From Arthrobacter endolithicus (GTDB lineage Bacteria; Actinomycetota; Actinomycetes; Actinomycetales; Micrococcaceae), in contig NZ_JAPNLH010000014.1 of assembly GCF_026627425.1 (NCBI RefSeq), positions 1 through 64,000 on the forward strand: a stretch of DNA of 64,000 nucleotides, in the 5' to 3' direction. The position numbers and the translations under genes are program-made. The notes under the pieces were generated by a model. It did not search any database, was not told the DNA's origin, and saw only the letters and a list, made by a program, of their open reading frames with translations. This document shows positions 33,706 to 42,700 of this stretch, piece after piece. The stretch's first letter is position 1, and each line of letters starts with the position of its first letter.

Positions 33706-34091
33706 GATGCACGCGGCGTTACCACACGTGCTCGTCCAAGGAGATAGCAGCAGGCCAGAATTTCGTAACTGCTCGCCGGCTTGCGGCTGTTGACCAGTGT
33801 TTCCCTACGGTGCTGAAAGATCCGAGCGAGGTCACCGAGTTGACAATTGTCTCCGGATACACGTGCGCGAAGTTGAGGCCTTGGCCGCCATCGTGTCCCC
33901 GGACGCTGCCGTCCGGCACGTGGAGACCCCGGGTGTAGCGGGTTGCCGAAGCCACGGACACCGGGATGCCGGCGAACATCAATGACAATGTGAAGTGCGG
34001 GTGGCGTTGAGTCGGCAAGTTGGGGTGTACTCCAACTAGACGTCAGGCATGATGCCTTCTCGTCTGTCAGAATGAAGTCTTTTTCAATTTA
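33706..34091. other. Junction region with a repeated palindrome element
   Basis: Contains a minus-strand open stretch of uncertain origin (33719-34018) and the element 34018-34073 shared with 57782-57836. No supported gene. Confidence 0.4.
34018..34073. repeat. Dispersed element C, copy 1 (partner at 57782-57836)
   Basis: The partner palindrome is AGTTGGGGTGTACCCCAACT, here with one change (ACTCCAACT), followed by GACGTCAGG, TGATGCCTTCTCG and CTGTC. About 50 of 56 positions agree with the copy at 57782-57836. Both copies abut the fragment shared with 60418-60518, suggesting a transposon end. Confidence 0.6.
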
Positions 34092-34096
34092 TTGAC

Positions 34097-34197
34097 AGGT
34101 GTTGTCGCGGGTCTCGGATCTCATTCTGACGGTTTCAATCCTGGGGGTACTGTAAGCGGTCAGCGTCTGGGATGCACCCGGTTCAGCAGCCTGAACC
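34097..34197. repeat. Dispersed element D, copy 1 (partner at 60418-60518)
   Basis: About 100 bases matching 60418-60518 (GGTGTTGTCGCGGGTCTCGGA ... GCGGTCAGCGTCTGGGAT ... TTCAGCAGCCTGAACC). In the other copy it is the 5' part of a recombinase-cluster reading frame; here it is a broken-off fragment directly upstream of the third YhcG remnant. Confidence 0.65.
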
Positions 34198-34208
34198 GAG
34201 GAAACCCG

Positions 34209-34670
34209 CGGATCCACACCACCACTGATGACCTGCCAGCGGGCTACGGGGACCTGTTGGCGTCACTGAAGTCCCGGGTCTCGGATGCAAGGGGGGTCCA
34301 AGCGCGGCGAACGGTCAACTCGCTGCTTATCGGGCTCTACTGGTCTCTTGGCGAGGACATCCTTGTCCGCCAGGACAGCCAAGGGTAGGGGAGCGGTGTC
34401 ATCCGACGGCTGGCAACTGATCTGGGTGCTTCGTTTCCGGATATGAAGGGTCTTTCGTACCGGAATCTGCAGTACATGACCGCGATGGTCCGCGCTTGGG
34501 GCGCGGATGAAAATGTGCCACAGTCTGTGGCACATTTGCCGTGGGGCCATGTCTGGACGATTTTGGACAAGGCCGCCACAGCCAAGGAACGGGGACTGGT
34601 ATGCCGCAGCGGCCGCCCAGTACGGCTGGTCCAGGAACGTGCTTCTAAACTGAAGTTACGTTGGTCCTTT
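34209..34670 (+). pseudogene. YhcG/DUF1016 N-terminal remnant (copy 3)
   Basis: Reads TTDDLPAGYGDLLASLKSRVS, TVNSLLIGLYWSLGEDILVRQDSQG, then TAG at 34386-34388 where relatives have Trp, then GSGVIRRLATDLGASFPDMKGLSYRNLQYM and HLPWGHVWTILDKA. A frameshift near 34594 follows (next frame: DWYAAAAAQYGWSRNVL) and homology stops. It retains only the N-terminal half with one nonsense and one frameshift, and lacks the nuclease domain. Confidence 0.75.
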
Positions 34671-34686
34671 CCAACGTAACTTCCGG

Positions 34687-34962
34687 CTATTGGGGGCTGT
34701 CGCTTCGGTCATCAGAGGCGCGGCCTTCACTGCGCGTCCGCCGGCCGGTGCGGGCAATGCCGGCCGGCACCGGTTCCCAGGTCCTGCCGTTGTTGTGCCG
34801 GCGTTGGAGGCGGCGGACTTCCTTCAGAACTGCAGCCTCGATGAGCTCGGAGATCGAGGCGTAGCCCTCCACCGCTCCAGCGGCAAGGAACGCAGCACGG
34901 ATCTGGTCCGCATCGACCGTTCGGAAGTAGGGGCTAAATGAGTCCGGCTTTGCCCTGCTCAT
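34687..34962 (-). CDS. ParB-like plasmid partition (centromere-binding) protein
   Basis: A 91-aa protein from ATG 34962: MSRAKPDSFSPYFRTVDADQIRAAFLAAGAVEGY, SISELIEAAVLKEVRRLQRRHNNGRTWEPV. The second half resembles the C-terminal ribbon-helix-helix domain of small centromere-binding ParB proteins coded after parA on actinobacterial plasmids. No parA is seen nearby, so it is either an orphan left by rearrangement or not a partition protein. A 17-bp hairpin (35056-35099) lies in its upstream region and could be its binding site. Confidence 0.55.
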   Translation of the reverse strand: MSRAKPDSFSPYFRTVDADQIRAAFLAAGAVEGYASISELIEAAVLKEVRRLQRRHNNGRTWEPVPAGIARTGRRTRSEGRASDDRSDSPQ

Positions 34963-35055
34963 TACCGGTTCGTTCCCGACGTTGCCGCAGCAATCCCACG
35001 AGAATGATTTCTGCGGTCAAGGGCGCGCGTCAGTGAGGTGACGGTGAAGTCCGCG

Positions 35056-35099
35056 ACCGCCGTTCCCGAGCTGGTGAATCGCAGCTCGGGAACGGCGGT
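35056..35099. repeat. 17-bp-arm hairpin upstream of the ParB-like gene
   Basis: Perfect arms ACCGCCGTTCCCGAGCT / AGCTCGGGAACGGCGGT with a 10-nt loop, 94 bases before the ParB-like start and 59 bases past the end of the 35158-35523 gene. It could be that gene's terminator or a centromere-like site. Confidence 0.6.
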
Positions 35100-35157
35100 G
35101 AAACCGGCACCGACGGTGGTTGTTCTCTCTCCGGCCAAGATGCTTGCCTCCTCCTTC

Positions 35158-35523
35158 CTAGCGCTCTTGCGCGTAGTCGAACAGTTCGTTGACTCGTGTG
35201 GCCAGACGGTCCTCGTAGATTTCCCCGAGAAGGACCGCATTGGCCATCATGTAGGGCTCCTCGTCGGGGTTGTCTGCCGGTATTTGGCTTTCAGCCAGGT
35301 AAAACCTGCCTTCCGGCCCGCTCAGCGGCCGCTCCAGTCGAAGCATGCTGTCGACCAGGAACCTGATTTCAGGATCGTCGTGCATCCCTTCGGGGATCTG
35401 GCGCCGGGTGAGGAGGTCGGTGATTTCGTCGTCGTTGAACATGATAATCAGATCCTTAAGTCCGGTGCCGGTTCCAGTGAGGTTCGTTCTGCCTTGGTAT
35501 ACTTCAATTCTACCATCTTTCAT
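35158..35523 (-). CDS. Hypothetical acidic protein
   Basis: Up to 121 aa from ATG 35523; the ribosome-binding site is poor there and an internal ATG at 35442 (MFNDDEITDLLTRRQIPEGM, AAGGA upstream) may be the true start, giving 94 aa. Acidic and helical: DDPEIRFLVDSMLRLERPLSG, EEPYMMANAVLLGEIYEDRLATRVNELFDYAQER. Family unknown; adjacent to the ParB-like gene on the same strand. Confidence 0.6.
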   Translation of the reverse strand: MKDGRIEVYQGRTNLTGTGTGLKDLIIMFNDDEITDLLTRRQIPEGMHDDPEIRFLVDSMLRLERPLSGPEGRFYLAESQIPADNPDEEPYMMANAVLLGEIYEDRLATRVNELFDYAQER

Positions 35524-36345
35524 ATGAAAAACAGGGTTTGTTCCTTGAATTCCAGCGGTTTTTTGCCTATTTTATGCCCGGTTTCGTCACTGGCGTGCGC
35601 GGTGGTTGGCGGGTGTGGGGCAAGGCGTTTAGCAGCTCCCTGGGAGCCCCCTTGCGCCTGAAATCCTGCCGACTGCGTGCGGTTCCTGCGACTGCGATGG
35701 CTGGCGCATCGTTTGGAATCTGTGTCGTCATTGGCTGAAAGAAACCCGGCCCAGCGTGTTGGCGCGTCGACATTGAAGGTCTTGGACCATGGGAAACCCG
35801 GCCGTCAGCCCCGCAGCGGATACTCAGCACCACAAACACTCCTAAACAGCCCCGTGGCCTCACCTGCTTTCCCCCACCACAGACAGGCAACCACCACGTT
35901 ACGGACAGCCAACAGCACAAGACGAGTAGCCGACCCGGCCACAACCTGCCAGCACAACGCCTTCGATTTCTCCCCGGGACAACAAGCTGAGCCAGCGGTC
36001 ATGGAGGACGAGAGCCACAACAATCAATAACCTTGCCCCTCCCCCGCATGAGCACGGCAAAAGCTAAATCCTCCGGGCTTTTCCCGCACACACCCGGACG
36101 ACGGGACCCAGCTGACCGGCTGCACACAACCGCCAGGACACCTTGGAACCAAGACTCACCACCGGGGCCGGCGATCATGCACAGCCTGGACGCGTGTATC
36201 ACCAACGGCAAAGTCTCCCAGGGACTCCCACTTTTAGGAAAATCACCACCGGTGCTATTTTGTCCGGCGCCCTCGCCCCTGCACGGCTGCCGGCTCACGT
36301 CTCGAACCCTTTCCCTTAACACCATGATTAAGGAATAGTGAACCC
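35524..36345. other. Long non-coding stretch before the amidase gene
   Basis: No gene supported; contains repeat A copy 2 (36051-36142). Should hold the promoter of the amidase operon near 36250-36340. A plus-strand frame across 35677-36030 and minus frames lack starts and family features. Confidence 0.45.
36051..36142. repeat. Non-coding repeat A, copy 2 (partner at 12764-12858)
   Basis: About 92 bases aligning to 12764-12858 with the same conserved blocks GCAAAAG, CTTTTCC, GGACGAC and ACCGGCTGCACACAACCGCCA. Confidence 0.6.
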
Positions 36346-37830
36346 ATGGCTATTGATCGAACCATCGAAGAGCTGACCATCGCGCAGGCGCACGCTGCCT
36401 TCCTCGGCGGGGAATTCACTGCCGAGGATCTTGTCGGCGCCTACTTGGACCGCATTGAACTAATCGACCGGTCCGGGCCAGAACTCAACTCACTGATTTC
36501 CGTCTCGCAGAGCGCATTGGAAGAAGCACGCCAGCTCGACCGGGAACTCACCGAAACGGGCCGGCTCGTAGGACCGCTTCACGGCGTACCGATTGTCGTC
36601 AAGGATCAGATCGAGACCGCCGGCCTGCCTACGACATTTGGCAGCATCGCATCCGGTGATTATCAGCCCAAACAGGACGCACCCGCCATCACAAAACTCC
36701 GTAACGCCGGCGCAATCATCCTGGGCAAGACCACACTCCCCGACTTCGCAACGTCCTGGTTCTCGACCTCCTCCCGCAGCGGGGTGACCAAGAACCCTTA
36801 CGACCTTGCACGCGACCCCGGCGGTTCATCCAGCGGGACCGCAGCAGCCGTAGCAGCTAATCTCTCACTTGTAGGAGTTGGAGAGGACACCGGAGGCTCC
36901 ATCCGCCTGCCCGCGTCCTTCTGCGGCCTCGTCGGGCTCCGCGTCACCCCAGGGCTGATCAGCCGCGCCGGCATGTCCTCCCTGGTAAAACCCCAGGACA
37001 CCTCCGGGCCAATGACCCGGACGGTGGAAGACACTGTCCGGCTCCTCGACGTCATGGTCGGCTACGACGCAGCCGACGACTACACCGCGGCCGCCGTCAT
37101 TGCACGCCAAGAAAAGCCCTACGCGGACGCACTTCAAAACGCGACCCTCACCGGTAAGCGAATCGGGATTCTCCGCCAAGCCTTCGGCGACGACTCCGAC
37201 CCGGACGGGGCCAAGGTCAACACGACCATCGAGGTCGCGCTTTCTGCTCTCCGCGACGCAGGCGCTGAGCTCATCGACATCACCATCGACAACCTCGACG
37301 ATCAGGTCGGCTTCACGTCGCTTTACACCACACGATCACAGTCGGACATGAACGACTTCGTCGGTGCCCGCCCCGCTGCGGGGATCCCGTCCATGCGGCA
37401 TCTGATCGAGACAAAGCAGTACCACGAGAAGCTGGACCTGCTCGAGGCGATCGTGGCCGGACCGGAACAGCCCACCGATGATTCCCACTACGTGGAACGT
37501 CTCCTCGCCCAAACCGCGTTCCAGCGACAGGTCATCGGAATCATGGCGCAGAACCAGCTCGACGCCATTGCCTTCCCTGACGCCAAACTTCCGGCACCCA
37601 CACGCGAAGACATTTTCGCTGACCGCTGGACCTGCCTGACTTACCCGACCAACACGGTCATCGCATCCCAGCTCCTCTTCCCCGCGATCACCATCCCGGC
37701 CGGACAAACAGCTGATGGACTGCCCATCGGTCTGGAGTTCATGGCCGTTCCTTACGGCGAGCGGGCCCTCCTGGCACTCGCCGCCGCATCCGAAGCAACC
37801 CTGCAAGGACGAACGGCACCTGCCCTCTAG
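36346..37830 (+). CDS. Amidase-signature hydrolase
   Basis: A 494-aa amidase-signature protein. The Ser-cisSer-Lys triad is present: Lys near 86 in VPIVVKDQIETAG, the Gly/Ser loop DPGGSSSGTAAAVAANL near 160, and DTGGSIRLPASFCGLVGLR near 183, the last Ser being the nucleophile. Such enzymes hydrolyse amide bonds to acid and ammonia; substrate cannot be read from sequence. A LamB/YcsF gene follows after 6 nt, so the two probably act on one compound, perhaps a cyclic or N-substituted amide. Confidence 0.9.
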   Translation: MAIDRTIEELTIAQAHAAFLGGEFTAEDLVGAYLDRIELIDRSGPELNSLISVSQSALEEARQLDRELTETGRLVGPLHGVPIVVKDQIETAGLPTTFGSIASGDYQPKQDAPAITKLRNAGAIILGKTTLPDFATSWFSTSSRSGVTKNPYDLARDPGGSSSGTAAAVAANLSLVGVGEDTGGSIRLPASFCGLVGLRVTPGLISRAGMSSLVKPQDTSGPMTRTVEDTVRLLDVMVGYDAADDYTAAAVIARQEKPYADALQNATLTGKRIGILRQAFGDDSDPDGAKVNTTIEVALSALRDAGAELIDITIDNLDDQVGFTSLYTTRSQSDMNDFVGARPAAGIPSMRHLIETKQYHEKLDLLEAIVAGPEQPTDDSHYVERLLAQTAFQRQVIGIMAQNQLDAIAFPDAKLPAPTREDIFADRWTCLTYPTNTVIASQLLFPAITIPAGQTADGLPIGLEFMAVPYGERALLALAAASEATLQGRTAPAL

Positions 37831-37836
37831 GACACC

Positions 37837-38583
37837 ATGACTACCACCATCACCATCAACTCAGATCTCGGTGAAGACATCGGGATCCACTCGTTCGGCA
37901 ACGATGACGCCATCCTGAAGATCGTCGACACAGTCAACGTAGCCTGCGGCATGCACGCCGGGGATCCCAGCACCATGGACCGTACCGTCCGGGCGGCGGC
38001 GGCAGCCGGCGTTACGATAGGCGCACACCCCGGGCTGCCCGACATAACCGGTTTCGGTCGCCGGAAGATGGCGATCACCACCGACGAGGCGCGCGACTTG
38101 GTGCGCTACCAAGTCGGCGCCCTCGTCGGCTTCCTCGCCGCCCACGGGACGCCATTGGATCACGTCAAACCTCACGGGGCCCTTTTCGGTATGGCAGCCT
38201 CCGATGAGAAACTCATGCGATCCATCTGCGAAGTCGCGGGGCAGTACGGTGTCCCCGTGTACGGGCTCGCAGGAACAGCCCACGAGTCGTCCGCTGAATC
38301 CTGCGGGGTGGAGTTCGTTGCCGAGTTCTACGTCGACCTCGACTACGGCAAAGACGGAAGCCTCATCGTGGAAAGAAGACCGAGGGAGCGCACTTTGGAG
38401 TCCGTGCGCGCCCGAACGATGCAGGCATTATTGGAAGGGACCGTCTCGACCGTGGAGGGCACGCTCGTGCCGGTCACCGTACAGTCCATCTGCGTACACT
38501 CTGACCTGGCAGCAGCGCCGGCAGTCGCAAAGACAGTCAAAGAAGCCATCGCGGCTGCTCTAGCAGCCAGACCAAAGGCTTAG
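37837..38583 (+). CDS. pxpA: LamB/YcsF family protein (5-oxoprolinase subunit A-like)
   Basis: A 248-aa protein with the LamB/YcsF signature: INSDLGEDIG, VNVACGMHAGDPSTM, TIGAHPGLPDITGFGRRKM and VKPHGALFGM. PxpA works with PxpB/PxpC to open 5-oxoproline with ATP; no pxpBC genes are visible nearby, so the partners are elsewhere or the protein acts on another ring-amide. It follows the amidase gene by 6 nt. The symbol reflects the family; the substrate is uncertain. Confidence 0.8.
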   Translation: MTTTITINSDLGEDIGIHSFGNDDAILKIVDTVNVACGMHAGDPSTMDRTVRAAAAAGVTIGAHPGLPDITGFGRRKMAITTDEARDLVRYQVGALVGFLAAHGTPLDHVKPHGALFGMAASDEKLMRSICEVAGQYGVPVYGLAGTAHESSAESCGVEFVAEFYVDLDYGKDGSLIVERRPRERTLESVRARTMQALLEGTVSTVEGTLVPVTVQSICVHSDLAAAPAVAKTVKEAIAAALAARPKA

Positions 38584-38726
38584 AGCGCGGCTCCCCTTTC
38601 AGGGCCGACCGTTGCGGCCTTGTAGCACCTCACAGTGGGTGGCCTCCTTTTCTGCTGACAACCCCTCCTGAACCGGACTCCCTTAGACGCGAAGCCAACC
38701 GGGCACTGGGCCCTAGACTTCAACCT

Positions 38727-39560
38727 GTGATTACGCTTCCGGTGGATGACGAGGACGAGGTCCAGTACAGCCAATGGATCATGCGGCTCTTCGACCGAGC
38801 AGCAGAAATTGATGCGGCGCTGGAACCGCTGGTGGATCCCGTGGAGGGCTCGTCCCTGTTCTCGGACGACGACCGGTCACCCCATCACAACGTCTCCGGC
38901 TATGCGTATGGTCAGCTCGCCGTCGCAAGAGGTTGCATCGCGTCGCTCAGGCAAATGATCGTCCAGGAGTCGGAGCACAAGATTGACATGGTTGCCAGCC
39001 CTTTCGGTGCCTATGCCTTGGTAAGGAATGCACTCGACGCCGCGGCGGTCGCATTGTGGCTCTTGGAACCCGTCAACGGCACCCTGAGAATTAAGCGGAG
39101 GCTTCTCCTGGGGGTCGATGAGGTGGGTAAGGCCGCCTCCCTGCGAGACACTATGAGCCAGCCCTCGCCGAGGGCAAAGCGGCGGGCCAGATTGAAGGAA
39201 GTTGCCGGACAGGCAGGTCTGGGGGCATGGAACCCGCTCAGCGAGAGACTTCCGACGACGACGCAGATCCTGAAGCGCTTGGAAAGGTTGCACAGCAATG
39301 CCGTTTTCCCGTGGCTGGCAGCCTGGCAGCTCGCCAGCGGCCATGCCCATGGAAAGGTGTGGGCTCAACTCGCTTCCAATGAGCTACAGGAAGTCGCAGG
39401 AACCCGTACAGGGACCGGCGCACAGTTTCAAATGACCATCCGCTACGGCATGCTAGCCGTCGTGCTGTTTGAGGCGGTCCAATTGCTTGAGGCTGCTGGC
39501 GCCCGCTACGTCGAATTGTCCGGCGGTTTCAGAGATGGATCGCGTGACAGCGGCCATTAG
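38727..39560 (+). CDS. Hypothetical protein
   Basis: A 277-aa soluble, largely helical protein starting at GTG 38727. It has a middle segment YALVRNALDAAAVALWLLEP and RLLLGVDEVGKAASLRDTMSQ, then a C-terminal segment WQLASGHAHGKVWAQLA and MTIRYGMLAVVLFEAVQLLEAAGARY. This pattern is seen in actinobacterial proteins of unknown function. No catalytic motif recognised. It is free-standing between the amidase pair and the methylase-helicase. Confidence 0.65.
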   Translation: MITLPVDDEDEVQYSQWIMRLFDRAAEIDAALEPLVDPVEGSSLFSDDDRSPHHNVSGYAYGQLAVARGCIASLRQMIVQESEHKIDMVASPFGAYALVRNALDAAAVALWLLEPVNGTLRIKRRLLLGVDEVGKAASLRDTMSQPSPRAKRRARLKEVAGQAGLGAWNPLSERLPTTTQILKRLERLHSNAVFPWLAAWQLASGHAHGKVWAQLASNELQEVAGTRTGTGAQFQMTIRYGMLAVVLFEAVQLLEAAGARYVELSGGFRDGSRDSGH

Positions 39561-39767
39561 GCTAAACGACGTCCAGACGGCCTACCTTTAGGGCCTGTGG
39601 ACGCCTCCAGCAGCCATCTTTCGACGCAACTTCTCTGAATCAGACGCAGGAAAGGCTGGCGAAACTAACAATTACAGCGGTGGCCGGTCCAGCCTGTAGA
39701 CGACGAAGGTATCTCCCCTGTTCAGGTAGGCCAGCGCCTCACACGTCTGTGGCCGCGCAGCGGTTGC

Positions 39768-42700
39768 TTACCGCTCGAGGTCAGTGTTCCTTACCCGGTG
39801 ATGGTCTGCTCCGGGTCTGCCTTGAGTTGTTGGTACAGCGCCTGAAAGATGCGTTAATCCTGGTCCCGCCGGGAAGCTCGCAGCGTGGAGCTTGCGATGC
39901 CGGGCCAGCGCTGGATCCTCCCCGTCAACGATCTCCGGGGCTTGTGGTTCAGCCGGTTTGACTGGTTCGATGGAGGCTTTCAGCTTCTCGTCCAGCTCTT
40001 TACAGGCTAGTCGTGCGTCCACCAGCTTTTCCTCGTACTTGAACGGGCGGAGAAGTTGAGCGTCGGCTTCAATAACGAGCAGCTGCTTTTCGGCAATGGA
40101 GGTTTGTAGCCGGTCGGCTATTTCCGGGATAGCGGCGACCCTGTTTTCCAGCCGGGTGAGAATGCCTGTACCTCCCTCCAGGATTTCCTGTCGGCTAAAG
40201 ACCGTCCCGGTATCGGGTACTCCCTTCACCTGGAGGAGGAGGTCTTGGTACTGACCCAGACGCGATTGTGGCCCTGCGTTGGACACGACCAGTTCGTGCC
40301 CGCCCAGGACGGCCATCGTGCCGTAGTCATGGTGTCGGTGGGAGTAGTTGCCGTAGTCGGGTGTATTGGTCTTGATCCAGTCGCAGATGCCGGCAACAGC
40401 ATCTACCCGTTTGTCCACGGTCTTCTCCCCGACCTTCATGGTGAACGCATCACCATTCGTGGGAACGATGTTCGGGATCGCGGCGAGCACGGCGGGGAGT
40501 TTGTTCTCTGCGGTGTCGATGGTTGATTGCGCCGAGGTCTTGGACCAGGTGAGGGAGCTTTGGTTCTTTTCGAACGCGCGTTTGAGCCGTTCAAGCTTGG
40601 TCCGGGCGGCGTCGGCTGCGATCTTTTCCATCACCAGGGGATTGCCGCTGGTGGCTGCCTTAATCTGCGCCGCGTTCATGGCAAGGTCTCCGACATCTTC
40701 CAGTTCACGCACATCCAAGCGCCCGCGCAGTACCTGGTTGATCATGGTTGCCTTGCGTTGGATCCCATCCCACGCTGCACTGTCGTAGCTTCCGACGGTC
40801 GCGTACTGAAAGTTATGCACCTCTGCGTTGGCATTGCCCTGGCGGATGATGCGTCCATCCCGCTGGGTCAGATCCGCCGGACGCCAGGGGCAGGTCACAT
40901 GGTGAATGGCCTTGGCGCGCAGCTGAACGTTCGTGCCGGTGCCCATCATGGCCGTGGACCCAAGAAGCACCGCCACGTCACCGGCACGGCATTGCTCAAA
41001 GAGGGCCGCTTTTTGCTCGGCTTTGGGGAAGTCATGAATGAACTTCACCTGCTCGGGCTGAATACCGCCGGCTACCAGTTGATCCTTGATCTGTTGGTAG
41101 GCCGTCCACACCGGTTGCCCGTCCGGGTCTTTGTCTTTTGAGGGAGTGCTCATGTCGCAAAAAATCAGCTGCAGTGCACCGCACTGCTCAGAGATATCGC
41201 CGGAGTTGAACGCAGTCTCATACTGATTGTCCCGGTTCGCTTCCCAGACTTTCAGCGTGTTTGCGACAACGTGGTCGATTTTCGTGGCGGACTGCGGCTC
41301 GATGTTCACCATGCGCAAATCCAGGGCTGCCTTGCGGCCGTCGTTGTAGACCGTCAGGGCATTGTCCTGCCCCTTTTGCGCCCATCCTGAAAGGTTGTCC
41401 AGGCGGTGAGCCAACTCCTCCATGTACTCCGCCAGCTCCGGTGGCTGCGGGATCAGGACCAGCTCGGGCTGGCGCTCCCCATCACTGGAGCGCCTCACCA
41501 AATCAGGGGTTGCCAGGTGCAGGTCTTCGGAGAGCTTCACATCCGCGAAGACGTGGAAGGTGCGCAGCATTTCCGGGACGTTCTTGAACTTAGCGAAGCG
41601 TGCCTTGTTCTTCAACCGCCCGCCGGCATCCATCTCGATGGCCGTCACGGTTTCACCGAACGTCGCACCCCAGATGTCGAAGTTCTCCACCCCGGCGTCT
41701 TTGAGGAGGTCAGGGCGCAGGTACCGCTGCATCACGTGGGCCTCGGTCAGGCTGTTGGCGATGGGGGTGCCGGTGGCCATGGTCGCCACCCGCTCACCGT
41801 GGGTGGCGCGCAGGTATTCCAGTTTCAGGTGCATGTCGGTCGCACGGATCGAGCCGCCGATTTCAGCGCCCCTAATGTTCGTGACCGTGCGCAGGTTCTT
41901 AAAATCGTGGGCCTCGTCCACGAACAGATAGTCCACGCCCATGTCCTCAAACGTCAGCCCCGGATCGGGGGCCGTGTCCATGAGCTTCTTCATCCGTTCC
42001 TCTTCGGCCTGAAGCTTGGTTTCCAGCTTTTTGACCGTGGTCTTATCTTCGCCGGAGTCCATGGCGTTGGTGATCGTTTCGCGGACGTCACGGATCAGGG
42101 AGTGCTGGTATTCCTCGATCGTTTCGGCCTTGACGCCGATGCTCTTGAACGCGGTCTGGGTGATGATGATGCCGTCCCAGTCGTTCGCGGCCGCGCGGGA
42201 GACAAAACGCCTGCGGGAGCTGCTGTTGGTCCCGGTCGTCTTGAGGTCATCACTGCCAGCGGAGAGTAACCGTGCCTGCGGGTACAGCTCCAGCCACTCG
42301 CGGGTGAACTGCTCCAACATGTGGTTGGGAACCACGATCATCGGTTTGCTGGCCATGCCCAGGCGTTTGAGTTCCATCGCCCCCATAACCATCTCGGCCG
42401 TCTTCCCGGCCCCGACCTCATGGAAAAGCCCCACGGCCGGTTCGGAAATAATCCGGGCCACGGCCGTGCGCTGGTGCCCGTGCGGGGTGAATGAGGCGGC
42501 GAGCCCGGGCAGGGTGAGGCGCTGGCCTTCCTGGGTGTAATCGCGCAAGGCGATGGAGTTGAACCGTCGGTTGTATTCATCAATCAACCGGGTGGCCCGC
42601 TCCGGTTCCTCCCAGACCCATTCCGAGAAGCGTTCCTGCAGCTGGTTGGAAGATTCCTGGGCGGTTTCGGTTTCTTCAAGGTTGGCAACCTGCTTGCCGT

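Noticed and set aside
33719-34018. Minus-strand frame reading FTLSLMFAGIPVSVASATRY...
   Set aside because: No start with ribosome-binding site and no family recognised; it lies in debris beside ISL3 and element C. Possibly a remnant but not supported.
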